From Heterotrichella gracilis (Eukaryota > Sar > Xanthophyceae > Tribonematales > Xanthonemataceae): 64,000 nucleotides of DNA. The notes under the pieces were generated by a model, which was given only the letters and a program-made list of their open reading frames with translations, made no database searches and was not told where the DNA came from. Below are positions 12,401 to 22,284 of this stretch, in pieces; the stretch's first letter is position 1; the number at the start of each line of letters is the position of its first letter. The stretch is from the NCBI GenBank assembly GCA_032358255.1, contig JAULBX010000003.1:393451-457450 (forward strand), given 5' to 3'. A program made the translations under genes and the position numbers.

Positions 12401-13808
12401 CATGCTGTGGCAGGTGCAAAAAGGTGCAGGGTTCCGGGTAGGGAGGAGAAATTTTTAATCAATAAAATAATATATGTTCCTTGTGTAGGTCAACCCCCCA
12501 CTGCGATTAAACCATGAGAGATAGCTTAAATCATTAATTTATGCCAGGCAGATGCAATGATTGCCAGCGCGGTTATGACGTCACCTGGTATTGGCTTGGG
12601 CTCCGCCATCACGATGTCCTCCATGAGCTGGTTCAGAGACTTGCTGTTGAATGGCGGGTGCCCTGCTGCGCACTCGTACAGCACACAACCCAGCGCCCAC
12701 AGATCGGAAGCAATGGAGTGGGTGGCACCATCCATGAAGAGCTCAGGCGCCATGTAGCATGGGGTGCCCCTTTTTGCCTGCGCACAAGCGCACGTCAAAA
12801 GCGTTGCCAGGTCATACTACCAGAGAGTGGGTACTTGTGTGCACGGCCAAGTGTGCAAGTATGAAACTAAGCTGACTGCTAACCTGGCTGTACTGCTGGA
12901 GTGCGTGTAAGTAACTATCTATATAGGACACCCAGCCTGAATTAATTCCAGCAACCCCAAAAACATTGCTGAAAAGAAAGGATAGTGTGCATAGAATGTT
13001 GGTTGGTTTCAGGAGGATGGGGTACCCACCGGGAGCAGCTTCTTCAGCGGAGTCTTATTGATCTCCTTCAGGGTGCGCGACATGCCAAACCCTCCCAGCT
13101 TGATCCTGCCATTCTCGTCCAGCAGGATGTTGGAAGGCTTCAAGTCGCAGTACACGATGCTGTTTGCGTGGAGGTACAGCAAGGAACTGACCAGGTCCCG
13201 ACCAAAGTCGTGGATGGAGGTTTCGGGCAGCTTGCCGTCTTGCTTCAGGAGGGAAACAAGGTTGCCTCCCACGCAGTACTCCAGTATCAGCCACAGGTGG
13301 TTGTTGGTCTCATACCTGGAGCAGCAGTGCTGGTCAGCGAGGCGCAGCGCTGGTTGGTCAACATCTTGAAACATAGATTGTGGTTTCAATGTGGTTGGCC
13401 CGTGACCCTGTATGTCCTAAGCTTACCAGGCAAAGAACTTGAGGATGTTGACGTGGTTCAAAGCGTGCATCGTCCGAACCTGCAGGAAAGCTGGCAGTGA
13501 GATCCCAGCAGGGTTTGCAGACCCAACTACTTTCGGCACCTGGGTGAGACTTGCAGCATGCATGCATACCTCCCGAAGCACTCGTGGCTGCTCAGCCTTG
13601 TCCACACTCTTGATGGCATAGTACTGTATGTTCTTCTTCCGCCTCCCTTTGTAGATAGTGGAGTGCCTGCCCTTCCCAATCACCTCATACATGCTGTTTG
13701 TGCCAAGGCAAGGCAAGTCAGCACCAAGCCAGAGAATGGTTGTAAAACGGTAGCACAAGCAGCTATAAGATTCCAAATAACACCTTGAACTTACTGGTAT
13801 TGGTTCAT
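3477..13808 (-). CDS. RUK: RUNKEL/ULK4-like (pseudo)kinase with armadillo-type repeats
   Basis: Twenty-five exons join in phase to 1340 codons, close to the ~1366 of the plant protein. The first exon is 14 nt (13795-13808) and encodes MNQY plus the first two bases of the H codon, matching the plant start. Further exons: 13570-13693, 13427-13479, 13030-13315, 12585-12777, 12239-12312, 11777-11902, 11219-11444, 10714-10935, 10338-10487, 9953-10155, 9541-9639, 9121-9319, 8687-8889, 8101-8326, 7534-7787, 7009-7107, 6520-6750, 5983-6205, 5486-5639, 5046-5190, 4673-4770, 4143-4359, 3875-3955 and 3477-3599. Residues 4-260 form the kinase domain: glycine loop GKGRHSTIYKG, Lys33, YCDLKPSN (Asp121) and GTPCYMAPEL, but the DFG motif reads GFG (139-141). 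A low-complexity linker follows, then alpha-helical repeats from about residue 550. In plants RUNKEL acts at the phragmoplast in cytokinesis; animal ULK4 is tied to cilia. The role here is inferred from homology. Confidence 0.92.
3691..3716 (-). repeat. Weak copy of the acceptor of the last RUNKEL exon
   Basis: On the minus strand, CAG followed by GCCATTGTCCAGCAGCTGCC resembles the true last-exon start (CAG, GCTATGCTGCAGCAGCTGGT at 3599), 110 bp away. The copy enters a frame that soon stops. It lies in the last intron and may be a decayed duplication. Confidence 0.4.
8408..8740. repeat. CCCTAAA tract with duplicated exon end in RUNKEL intron
   Basis: Runs of CCCTAAA (about 8408-8490 and 8638-8676) surround a copy of the exon end next to the true donor. 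The segment starting CACCTGCG at 8684 (exon end plus donor, minus strand) recurs at 8590 with about 80% identity over 57 bp. A shorter remnant with GGCCCCAGCAG lies near 8535. The telomere-like motif occurs at the edges of the copies. Confidence 0.75.
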
Positions 13809-14708
13809 TGTATCCAGGAGCTCCCAGAGCAGGTTGAGAGGGCCAAGTTGCTATGCAGTCCACGCCAGCAAACTTTCCACCTTCACAACATACTCAATCC
13901 TTGAGGGCTGGTGAGCTTTAGACACACTGCTGCCATGGACATCCAAAAGCAGAGGCTGTTCTCATGTCTGGCACAGGGTTCTAGCTGCTCGTGGTCTACT
14001 CAGTCGGCATGCAACCGGTACGTACGCAATCTCAGCAATAGCAGCAGGCCACACAAGGTCTGGTGCGCAACCCGTTGTGCTATACTGCTAGGCCCCAAAG
14101 CAACTACAAACAACGCCCTTGTCTCATCCGACCCGAGCTTGTGTAACTAGGCAAGTGGTGACTTTGGCTCCATGGCTTGGAGGTTGGGAGAGCAAACCGC
14201 CCAACCACGCGGCGTGGGTAGCACTTTCATGGGCTGCCAACCAGGAAGCCTGCATATGTGCGAGGCTCAAAGTGTGAAGCGTCTGCACATTCAGCCGCTG
14301 AACTTCAGCGCATGTGATCACGGAAGTGCGTCAACTGGGACTGAAAAGCTGTTCCAGGACTTTTGTCAGACTATATTATGCACCCCCTTACAAGGTTCGA
14401 CAGCTGCAGTAGACAGTTTTGAATGTTTCAAAGACAGCTCGGTCGTCACATCCACACAGCAGCACATGTCACAGGTCCAGCCCTATCCAAACTCTGGTTT
14501 GCGCGTACAACGCCATTTTGGTTTGAACTGCAGCTCGCCTGGTCTGTGTGCTGAAGTGACACTCGGTTGGCAATGCCATTGGCAATGGCACTCGCTGGGA
14601 AATGCCATGGGGAAATGGGGCTGATGACCGCAGGTCGCGGATGACAGCAGGTCCAGGCGCTAGCATATGTCAGAGTCGGTTTTAAAAAATTACATCTAAA
14701 CCCCAAAC
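13809..14708. other. Upstream region of the RUNKEL-like gene
   Basis: About 900 bases between the RUNKEL start and the 3' end of the next minus-strand coding region. It must contain the RUNKEL promoter and 5' UTR. No recognisable coding sequence or RNA gene was seen. Confidence 0.45.
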
Positions 14709-16450
14709 CTAGCCCAAGCTCCCTGAATCGCGGAAGACCCACATATTCTGTGCATCATCCCAATAAGGTACACTCTGATCTAATATGTCAACATCATTGG
14801 GCGCATGCACAAAAAGCACGGGGTCAGTGACATACTTGCCCCACCGCCGTAAATGGTCAAAAGTCCGTGTTACTGGTACCCCAGGCCCCAAAGTTCCGTC
14901 CCCCACAGGTGTGCCCTCATTCAAGGTGATGTGCACTGTTGGGGTTTTTATCTTTACCTCTGGCACCGTGGCCAAAGATATATATGCACAATATACGTTT
15001 CTTTCTAGTACTTGATTCCACTCCACGACGTAGTCCATAACCGGGTCACCATCGCTTGTCATCATGGGTTTGAGGTTGATGTCGAGCTTGTTGTGCCGTA
15101 CCCTTACAGCAAGACAGAGGTATGGCCCTGCATATCAGCCAGCAATGCTCATAAGTATATGTCTGCATCATATAAAACCCTGCTTCCCTCTTTGTGGTCC
15201 ATGATATATTTGGCGCATGTGCCATCGAAGCGTGCATACGGGCTATGAGCAGTGGCTAGCCTATGGGCATGCATACCAAACTACACTACATTGTGGCCCG
15301 ATGTGTGCACGACATACAGTAATCCTCATGCATTACACCTGTGCGCAATAACCAAACAGCAATGGGGTTCAGGGGCGTGGGTGTACCTTCCCTCTCCGGG
15401 CGCTTCCTTTTCGTGGGCCGCTCTCCCTTTGCCGCCCTTGCCGCTCTGTTGACCTGTACTTGCGCCCTGCCCTTCGCAGCTGCACAATGACAACACTGCT
15501 GAGCATAACTCAATATATGTGGGTTGCATTGATTTGGGCAATAATCGGCAATGCCACTTGGGGGTTGGTGTAGCAGAAAATGCTGGAATACGTAAACCTC
15601 TCCAAGCCTAATATGGGGCTGGTGGGTTCCAGGTGTGTGAAGGGGGGGGACCCGTAATGGCCTTACCTAGCTCACTCATAAACTCAAAGTACGCATCGTC
15701 CCCCAATTTTCTTCCTGAGAGCGGCCGCTCCCAGTTTCGCTGCAGTGTTGACCCATGTGTCACGTACGATATGTGTTTGGGCAAATCGGGCAGCAAGTAT
15801 GGAATGGAATGAGTTGGCAGCCCGCAGTTGGGGTCTGCGCAGGGCGATATAATGGAAATGACCCATTGTTAGCAAATTCGACTGTTCCACTTACAGTTTT
15901 CCGAATGCCTCAATTCGCCTATCATCCTCACTGCATACTCCCTTTTCTCTTGGTCGTGTACGCCTGCCTTAGGGTCAGCGTAAAATTCCTGTAAACACAT
16001 GCATGCCTTATGTGATGCTGTTAATGTATACCCTAGCCAAGCGTCCAACTTATCAAAATAACCAACCTCGTAAATGGGCTCCACTTCTGCGTGAAATTGT
16101 GTTTTTTCCTTCAAGTCATGAATGCCATCCTCTATTGCTTTCTGCCAGTCCTTTGGACAATGCTCTGACCACGCAAACCTGCATGCGCATGAACTCTATG
16201 GGGCTCAGAAACGCAGGCAGAAACTAACAGTGTTTTTTTTGCCAGCATTATACGGGTTCACTGATAGCCATGGCCAGACTGAAAATTGCTTTGGAAGACC
16301 TCTGAAGCTTGTCAACATCATCCAGTGGTTGGTCTTCAAGGGTTAGTATACGTTCGTTAAAAGGGTTTTGGGTTCCAAGTTGGAGGAATGACACGATTCA
16401 CTTCCAAGGAGATCACTACATGGGCAATATGCACAGCCTTCCACTTCCAA
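14709..16450 (-). CDS. Unrecognised split coding region
   Basis: Several exon-like blocks on the minus strand have open frames and usable splice sites, but I do not recognise the protein. From 5' to 3': a block at about 16240-16400 encoding ...NERILTLEDQPLDDVDKLQ..., one at about 16065-16175 with ...FAWSEHCPKDWQKAIEDG..., one at about 15890-15985 (...FYADPKAGVHDQEKREY...), one at 15670-15830 (...GDDAYFEFMSEL), a basic segment at 15390-15480 (...ERPTKRKRPEREG, NLS-like), one at 15170-15245 (...CAKYIMDHKEG...) and a terminal block ending at a TAG at 14709 (...PYWDDAQNMWVFRDSGSLG). Phases do not all agree in my reading, so exon borders are uncertain. It could be a lineage-specific gene or a decayed transposon protein. 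Confidence 0.4.
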
Positions 16451-16539
16451 AGGTTGTTAGAGTTAGAGGTATGCATACCTCCCGCAGCATGAGATGCGAC
16501 GACCACGCGGTTCCAGTCTGCAGTAATCTACAAGTCCTA

Positions 16540-16834
16540 TGGTAATCTATAATAATTTTTTTCTGCCCGCATGGAGCGCACCAACCCCCACTGGGATCCA
16601 CCACCAGGATGGTGGTGGTGGTGGTGGTGGTGGAGGTGGCGGTGGTGGTGATTGGAGGGTGAATGCTTACCCACCGCAAGGCAATAGAAGCTCTTCCCAC
16701 TGCTTTGCCTCCTGGAACCAACGTTCACCCCATGGTCATATAAATTTGACACATAATTAGTATCCATTGCCTGAATCCCATGCCAGCATCACCTCCCCCG
16801 ACCACATATCACCCTGCCACCCCTGTCGTGTGCA
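16540..16834 (+). mobile_element. Dispersed ~300-bp element, copy B
   Basis: This stretch is closely similar to 59200-59495: AT-rich AATTTTTTTCTGCCC start, shared GCGCACCAACCCCCACTGGG, a GGT/GTG microsatellite, shared CACCGCAAGGCAATA, TTTGCCTCCTGGAACCAA, GGTCATATAAATTTGAC, CATGCCAGCATCACCTCCCC, and a GTGTGCAG end. The ends are the same in both copies. The insertion sits among minus-strand coding blocks in the opposite orientation to them. No transposase, terminal inverted repeat or target-site duplication is obvious, so it may be a short non-autonomous or introner-like element. Confidence 0.7.
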
Positions 16835-17312
16835 GGCGAACGGTAACCCTTCAAGGGGGTGGTATACAAGGCATTAAATGCACGAGGTGGCCAGACCTCA
16901 TCCGATTGGCCAGGCCTGAAAGCAGACCGAGTGGGGTGCTTTTGCCACAAGTTTTGGAGTGTTGGGCAGTCAGCAGCACCTTCATGTGCACCACTGGCGT
17001 TTGTGGCAACCTGTTGTGTATTCAAAGTTCGGTTGTATCTCGCTGGCACACAATCTGCCGGCTTGACGTGTCCCCTATCCTCAACAGTATTCAACTGAAC
17101 AAGCCTTCTTGCTCGACCTGGTTTACTATGTACACCTGCGTCACGTTACAAACTTCTTTTATCCTACTCGTTTGCCGGTGACCTTGTGGTGCACTGTGTT
17201 GGGGCTGTGTACCTCGGTGGTGGCACTCCAGAACATTGCCCTCCTCCGAAACCACTTCGTGGCATGTAGTCAACTGTATTGCTATCTTACCCGCAAGGCG
17301 TGCAAGCACCAC
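16835..17312 (-). CDS. Unrecognised coding-like region, two overlapping frames
   Basis: Two minus-strand open frames abut near 17093: 17091-17312 (ending ...VTQVYIVNQVEQEGLFS) and 16789-17094 (with ...CVPARYNRTLNTQQVATN... and ...LQNLWQKHPTRSAF...). Their composition looks protein-like and they may be the 5' part of the coding region ending at 14709, with an intron or a frameshift near 17093. No family was recognised. Confidence 0.3.
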
Positions 17313-17407
17313 GCTGTTGACTGCAACCAGGACTTACAGCTGGTTGGACCATAGCTCTTGTGGTGGTTGAGCCATTGCCCCGCTGCTGATCTGAAGCAAC
17401 ATCAGCA

Positions 17408-20400
17408 ATGGCAATGGTGGCCTGCACAACTCTTCAGCCAGTGGAGCAGTGCAGCACCAGCAATAGTGCCACCCACCCACTTGTAAGGACCCATCTTCAA
17501 CCTTTGAGGTCCAGGGCCTCCAACACTCACCTGCAACAACGGCAGCTGTCGTGTCGGAGGCCAGCAAGGTGTGCCCATGCACAGTCCCTGGGGGTCCGGT
17601 GTGCTGTGACCAAGGCAGATGGGACGTCCTCTGATACGGAAGAGAGGACAACTGTCAGCACGAAGCAGGTAAGATAACCTTGAACCTCGTTTGGACAAAG
17701 GCTTTCTACTGAACCTGCATTTCCTGACCAAAGCCATGCAATAGGGCGCCATGCTTGGATACACACACTTGGTCAGGTTGGCACCTGCGCTCAAACTTTG
17801 TGGATTGTCTAACCAGACCCAGGAGGACAGTGTCAGACTTGCCAGTTGGCTAAGCCGCACCCAAGTCCAAGAGGGCCTGGGTGATACCACCGATGATACA
17901 TGCATACACATATATCACACATATATAGACGCACCCCCACATATTGCCCAGCAGGAAGAGGAAGCCACAGGTCCCTCGGAAGACGACGCTGCACACCAGT
18001 TCAGCCCCAGCCTGATGCGGCGGCTAACCAGCGCCACGTCAGCCTTCCAAGCGCTGGACATCCTCTCCGAGGCCCAGGAGGACAGCCCCAGCCTCCCGCT
18101 GCAGCTGCTCACCGACGATGACTGCAGGTATGCCATTCCTTGGGTCAAGGGGGACCCTGTTTACTGGAGTTTGTGTGGAGCTGGCATTTGGCAGCGGCTT
18201 GTGGAGCACAGGCTTCCATGGCATGGGGTTACACGTGCCCCCTGGGCACGCATGGTACTGCAACTTGCAACCTGCAAACAGTGCCACGAAACCCTTAATT
18301 CTCCTCCTCACCACCCATCACCACCACCACCACCACGCCCACCTGGGCAAGCTCTATGGCACTGTAGAGCTAGAACCCGGCCACTGCAGGACCATAATCC
18401 TGGCCAGCCTGGAGCGCGGCAACGTGCAGCTAGCCCTGTCCATATACGAGGCAATGACCTCAGCCCCCACGCAGAGTGTGGCCGCCTCCTACGACAGCGC
18501 GCAGCCAGGCAGCCTGGGGTGGCCGGTGGCCTCACTGGCCAGTGTCACTGCGGTGGCGCTGGGCCTGGCCAAGGCGCTGCGCGTGAAGGATGCGGTGCAG
18601 GTGGGGCGCTGGCCTTGAGCCTCAAGCCTGAATATAGATCTCGAGTGTGTCAATTGTGGTTTAGGGCTTGAGGACAGTAACTATATGCGTGGGGGTATTG
18701 TACCTCCCTGTTCTTCGTCAAGCCCTAGTCACAGTTGCGTGCTCGCCTCGGGTGGGATTAGGGGTTTAGGGTTTCATTACCCGTAATCAGGAAAGCATTA
18801 ATATTTACGGACCATCCCCCTGTGCAGGTCATCAACGACCTGCGAAGCAGAGGGGTCCCCAAGGCGGAGGAGGTGCCCTTTGGGGACGTGGTCAAGTGCC
18901 CGCTGGATGTGCGGGTACCCTTAGCCGTGGTGGCACCCAATGAAGGGGCCAAGACGGCCCGCTGCTCGGTCACCAAGTACGAGTTTGACCTGTTCTCTGG
19001 AGCAGTCACCGAGAGCAAGTCAGAGGCTAGGGTCAGCAATGACAACCTGCTGGTCAAGGCAGGTGAGCTGGAGGAAATGTTACTGCTAAACCCTACACCC
19101 TAAATTCAGTATCCTAAACCCTAAATTATGCAGGTGACTTGGTGGGGGTTTAACTGTGGAACCTGGAATTCTAAGCCCTGAATCGACTACCTGTTCTCCC
19201 CATTGCGCCTGCTGAACCCTAAAATCCAGTACCTTCAACTCTGACCCCCTCCCCCGCAATCCTGCAGCGCGCCTGGCAGGGCTGTGGAAGAAGCCCTCGG
19301 TGCAGGCGGTGCACGAGGTGGTGGTCTCCGCACCCAATGGCGTGGCCCGCACCTTCCGATTCGGGACCTCTACTGCGGTCCTGCCAGCCTCGCTGGGTGA
19401 CCGCATCACCATTGTGTGCTCACCCATGGAGCGATCTGTCAAGGGCTCGAGGTTCTTCTCCCCCAGCCCACCAGGCACCATCCCTGGCCAGCCGCTGTCG
19501 GTATCCAACCACACAACAGGTGAGAACCCTGTTCAGGGTTTGTTGGCTACATTCGAACCAGTACAACCGGATATTTTTCGTTATATGCGCTCGACCAATT
19601 TCCCACAAAAATGGGTGTGGCGTACCCCTTGGATTGACCCGACTCTTGTATGACAGCCCCCCACACACATTCCACCTCACCTACCACCTCCCTCCCCCGC
19701 AGGCCAGCAATCCCTGCTCCTGCGTCCCCCACCACCCTCGGGCGGCGGCCTCCCCTCCTGGGCCCTCCCAGCAGCCCTGGTCCTGGCCGGCAGCGACGCA
19801 GCCACAACCCTCATCGACCCCACCCTCCCCTACCTCATCGCCGCCGGCGCAGCCGCCCTTGCCGGCGGCACCGTGGTGGGCAACACCCTGGTCCTCCCCC
19901 GCTTGAAACAGCTTCCGGAAGCCTCCCTGAGGGTGGAGCAGACCAGGCAGCAGCTGCTGGCGCAACACGGGCAGCTTGCGACGCGGGTGGGGGAGCTGGT
20001 GGGGGCCGCCTCGGAGGATGTGCGCACCCTGGCCAAGCTGTACCAGCTCCAGAACAAGATGGACTCGGTGGGGAGTGCGGCGACATACAGCACGCGTATG
20101 GGGCGGGTGGGCAAGGCCATGCAGGGCATTCAGGTAAGGAAGTATTCAGATTGGAGGTGGGGGTGGATGGGTGCATGCTGGGATAGAGGGGCGGGTGGGT
20201 GGATGTGGAGTGTGATGCGGGGTGCATATTTAGATGCCATACGAGGTGATGCAATCTGGCGAGGCGTTGATAGCATGGACTCAGTAGGGTGTGCGGCCAC
20301 ATGTAGTACGCGCATGGGGCAGGTGGGCCAGGCCATGCAGGGCATCCAGGTAAGGGAGTTTGAACCAGAGTGGAGGTGGGGGTGTGTGGGTGCATGCTGG

Positions 20401-21156
20401 GGAAGGGACGAGGGTGAACGGATGTGGGGTGTCTTACGGGGTGCACTAATATGATGTCATGCGATGTAATGCAATCTGACGCGGCTTTGATAGCATGGAC
20501 TAGAAAGGGTCCTGCTCTGAAAGCTTTCAGTGCTCTGCTTTAGTGCACAATGGAGCAAGTTGACTGACTCGACACTCCTCCTCCTCGTGATGAGCATTGG
20601 CACATGGAAAGGCATGCCCCTCCGCCTCCCCTCACCTACACCTTTTACCCTTTTTCCTCAGGAGCGGCTTGAGAAGCGCCTTGAGCTGATCGATGGCTAC
20701 TCTCGCGTGCTCAACATGATCGAGATTGAGGTGGAGATGGACTCGGAGGTGCCCGCGGCAGAGATTCTAGGTGAGTGGGGGGTGTTGCGTTGGTGGGTAT
20801 GGGTGGTGGGGAGGCAGGGCTGTTGGCCCTCTTTGCATTGCCGCTTTGGGGGACATGAGGATGTGGTGGAGAGGGAGTCCGGACGGACACATGCATATTG
20901 TCACCCCAGCGCCACTTGTGTGCACAGGGAACCCACGCATAGTGACACATGTAACTGTATTGGCCTTTTGGCTGCTGCTGCACGCGTCCACCATCCTTCC
21001 CACATTTTCGGGACCCTGCTGACCCCCAATCCCCCCCCCCCTGCAGGCATCGAGGAGCAGATTGCCCGCCTGGTTGAGGTGCAGGACCTGCAGGAGCGAT
21101 GGACCCTGCAGGCTGAGGCGCAGGAGGAGGTGGAGAAGCTGCTCAGGGTGTACTAG
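17408..21156 (+). CDS. Plastid-leader protein with hydrophobic segment and coiled coil
   Basis: Eight exons join in phase to 594 residues: 17408-17668, 17952-18127, 18390-18600, 18828-19062, 19268-19519, 19703-20133, 20662-20770 and 21047-21156. The first exon encodes 87 residues rich in Ser, Thr, Arg and Gln, with few acidic residues until its end (MAMVACTTLQPVEQ...), as in chloroplast transit peptides. The mature part begins with acidic and helical sequence (FQALDILSEAQED), continues through NVQLALSIYEAM, and has a long hydrophobic Ala/Leu region at about residues 385-430. It ends in charged helices (EQTRQQLLAQHG, RLEKRLELIDGYSR, MIEIEVEMDSE) that look like coiled coil. I recall similar uncharacterised plant proteins but cannot name one. 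The function is unknown; a plastid-membrane location is inferred from the leader. Confidence 0.8.
20059..20510 (+). repeat. 216-220 bp tandem repeat copying an exon end and its donor
   Basis: About 2.1 imperfect copies. Unit 1 (from 20059) contains the last 25 codons of the exon ending at 20133 and its GTAAGG donor. Unit 2 (from 20275) repeats both, with an intact frame and a second GTAAGG at 20350. A partial third unit (about 20415-20510) repeats the intronic part up to GATAGCATGGACT. The two donors are exactly 216 bp apart, a multiple of three, and the frame stays open between them. Confidence 0.85.
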
Positions 21157-22284
21157 GGTTTTTGGGGAGGGTTTCTGTGCCAGCAGACCCTAGCGACTGA
21201 GGCGGAAAAGCTGCTGATGGGCTATTAGGGTTTTGGCGAGGGTTTTCTGTGCAAGTGATGGATATTACAGGCTGATCGGGAATGTTGAGGGCCTGCTAGA
21301 GTAGGGTTGGGATGTGCAAGCGGGGGAGGGGAGGCTTGTGGTGGTGGCTGGGGGGGTTTACGTGGTGAGTGTCATACGTGCATGTTGTGAGTACCTGTGT
21401 GGGGATAAGCTAGGCGCTGTTTGGTGGCAGGCATGTGTGCTTGGGTATATGATAGGATATGGGTGAATGGGGGAGGCGCCATACCTGGAACGGGGGACGA
21501 GGGTGGGTTGTACGAGTAGGGGATTGAGGAGCGTCTGTGTGCAGCCGGCCGGCCCCGCGTGTGACGACAGTTATTTGATTTTCTGAATTTGTGGGAAGTG
21601 GATTTGATGCTTGAGATTATGGATTTTGGACGTTAGGATGAGCCATTGTGGGGAACTGCACACACATCACCAGCGTGCAGGTTTTGCGCAATGCTTGCTG
21701 GGATTCAGGGTCTGATGTGGTTCTGTGTGTTTCCTCGCCAATGGCCCCATGGACCCTAGATGGCAACCAGTCTCGCTACTGCTGAATTTGGTGACAGTGC
21801 GACTGACAGTATGCGCTTGTAGATACAGTCTGGGTAGAATTGGAACTCAACATGCTATGGGCCCAACTTGGGCGTGCGTCGGGAACCTAATTTTTGGGAG
21901 ATAAGTGTGATATAAATTGGTGTGCTTGAATAGTATGCAAGCGCTGTAATGATACTTTCTTGTTTTGTGACGGGACAATGACTGTAAGCAGAAGGCTTGC
22001 AAGCTTTGGCTTTGAGAGTGAAAACGTGTGGAGGAGGCCTTGATAATAGAGCCTGTCGCACATCATACATGACCACCACCACTATGTCATAGGTGGGGTA
22101 CTAGGATACTTGGTGGGAAACACAACCATTTACACGGCCTTGCCACAGTACTGAACAGATCTCTGGCTTTCTTAAGCTCATAGGCATAATGCAACTGTGC
22201 TTAGGTAGTCGTTCCCTATCATATCTTACGCCTCAACTTCAACTCAGGCTGAGCAAGCAGCAGGTTGGTGGTGGGGTAACAACC
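21157..22284. other. Intergenic region before the kinase-epimerase gene
   Basis: About 1.1 kb between two plus-strand genes, G-rich at first and AT-richer after 21580. It should hold the 3' UTR of one gene and the promoter of the next. An in-frame upstream ATG at 22189 would extend the kinase by 32 residues. No other gene was seen. Confidence 0.5.

Noticed and set aside
16599-16660. Poly-Gly/poly-His frames in the dispersed elements (also 59262-59300)
   Set aside because: The (GGT)n tract is part of the element, which is intronic in E(z).
22189-22284. Upstream in-frame ATG extending the kinase-epimerase by 32 residues
   Set aside because: Not used as the main start because ATG 22285 has a better context and begins right at the kinase N-terminus; kept as a possible leader in the CDS note.
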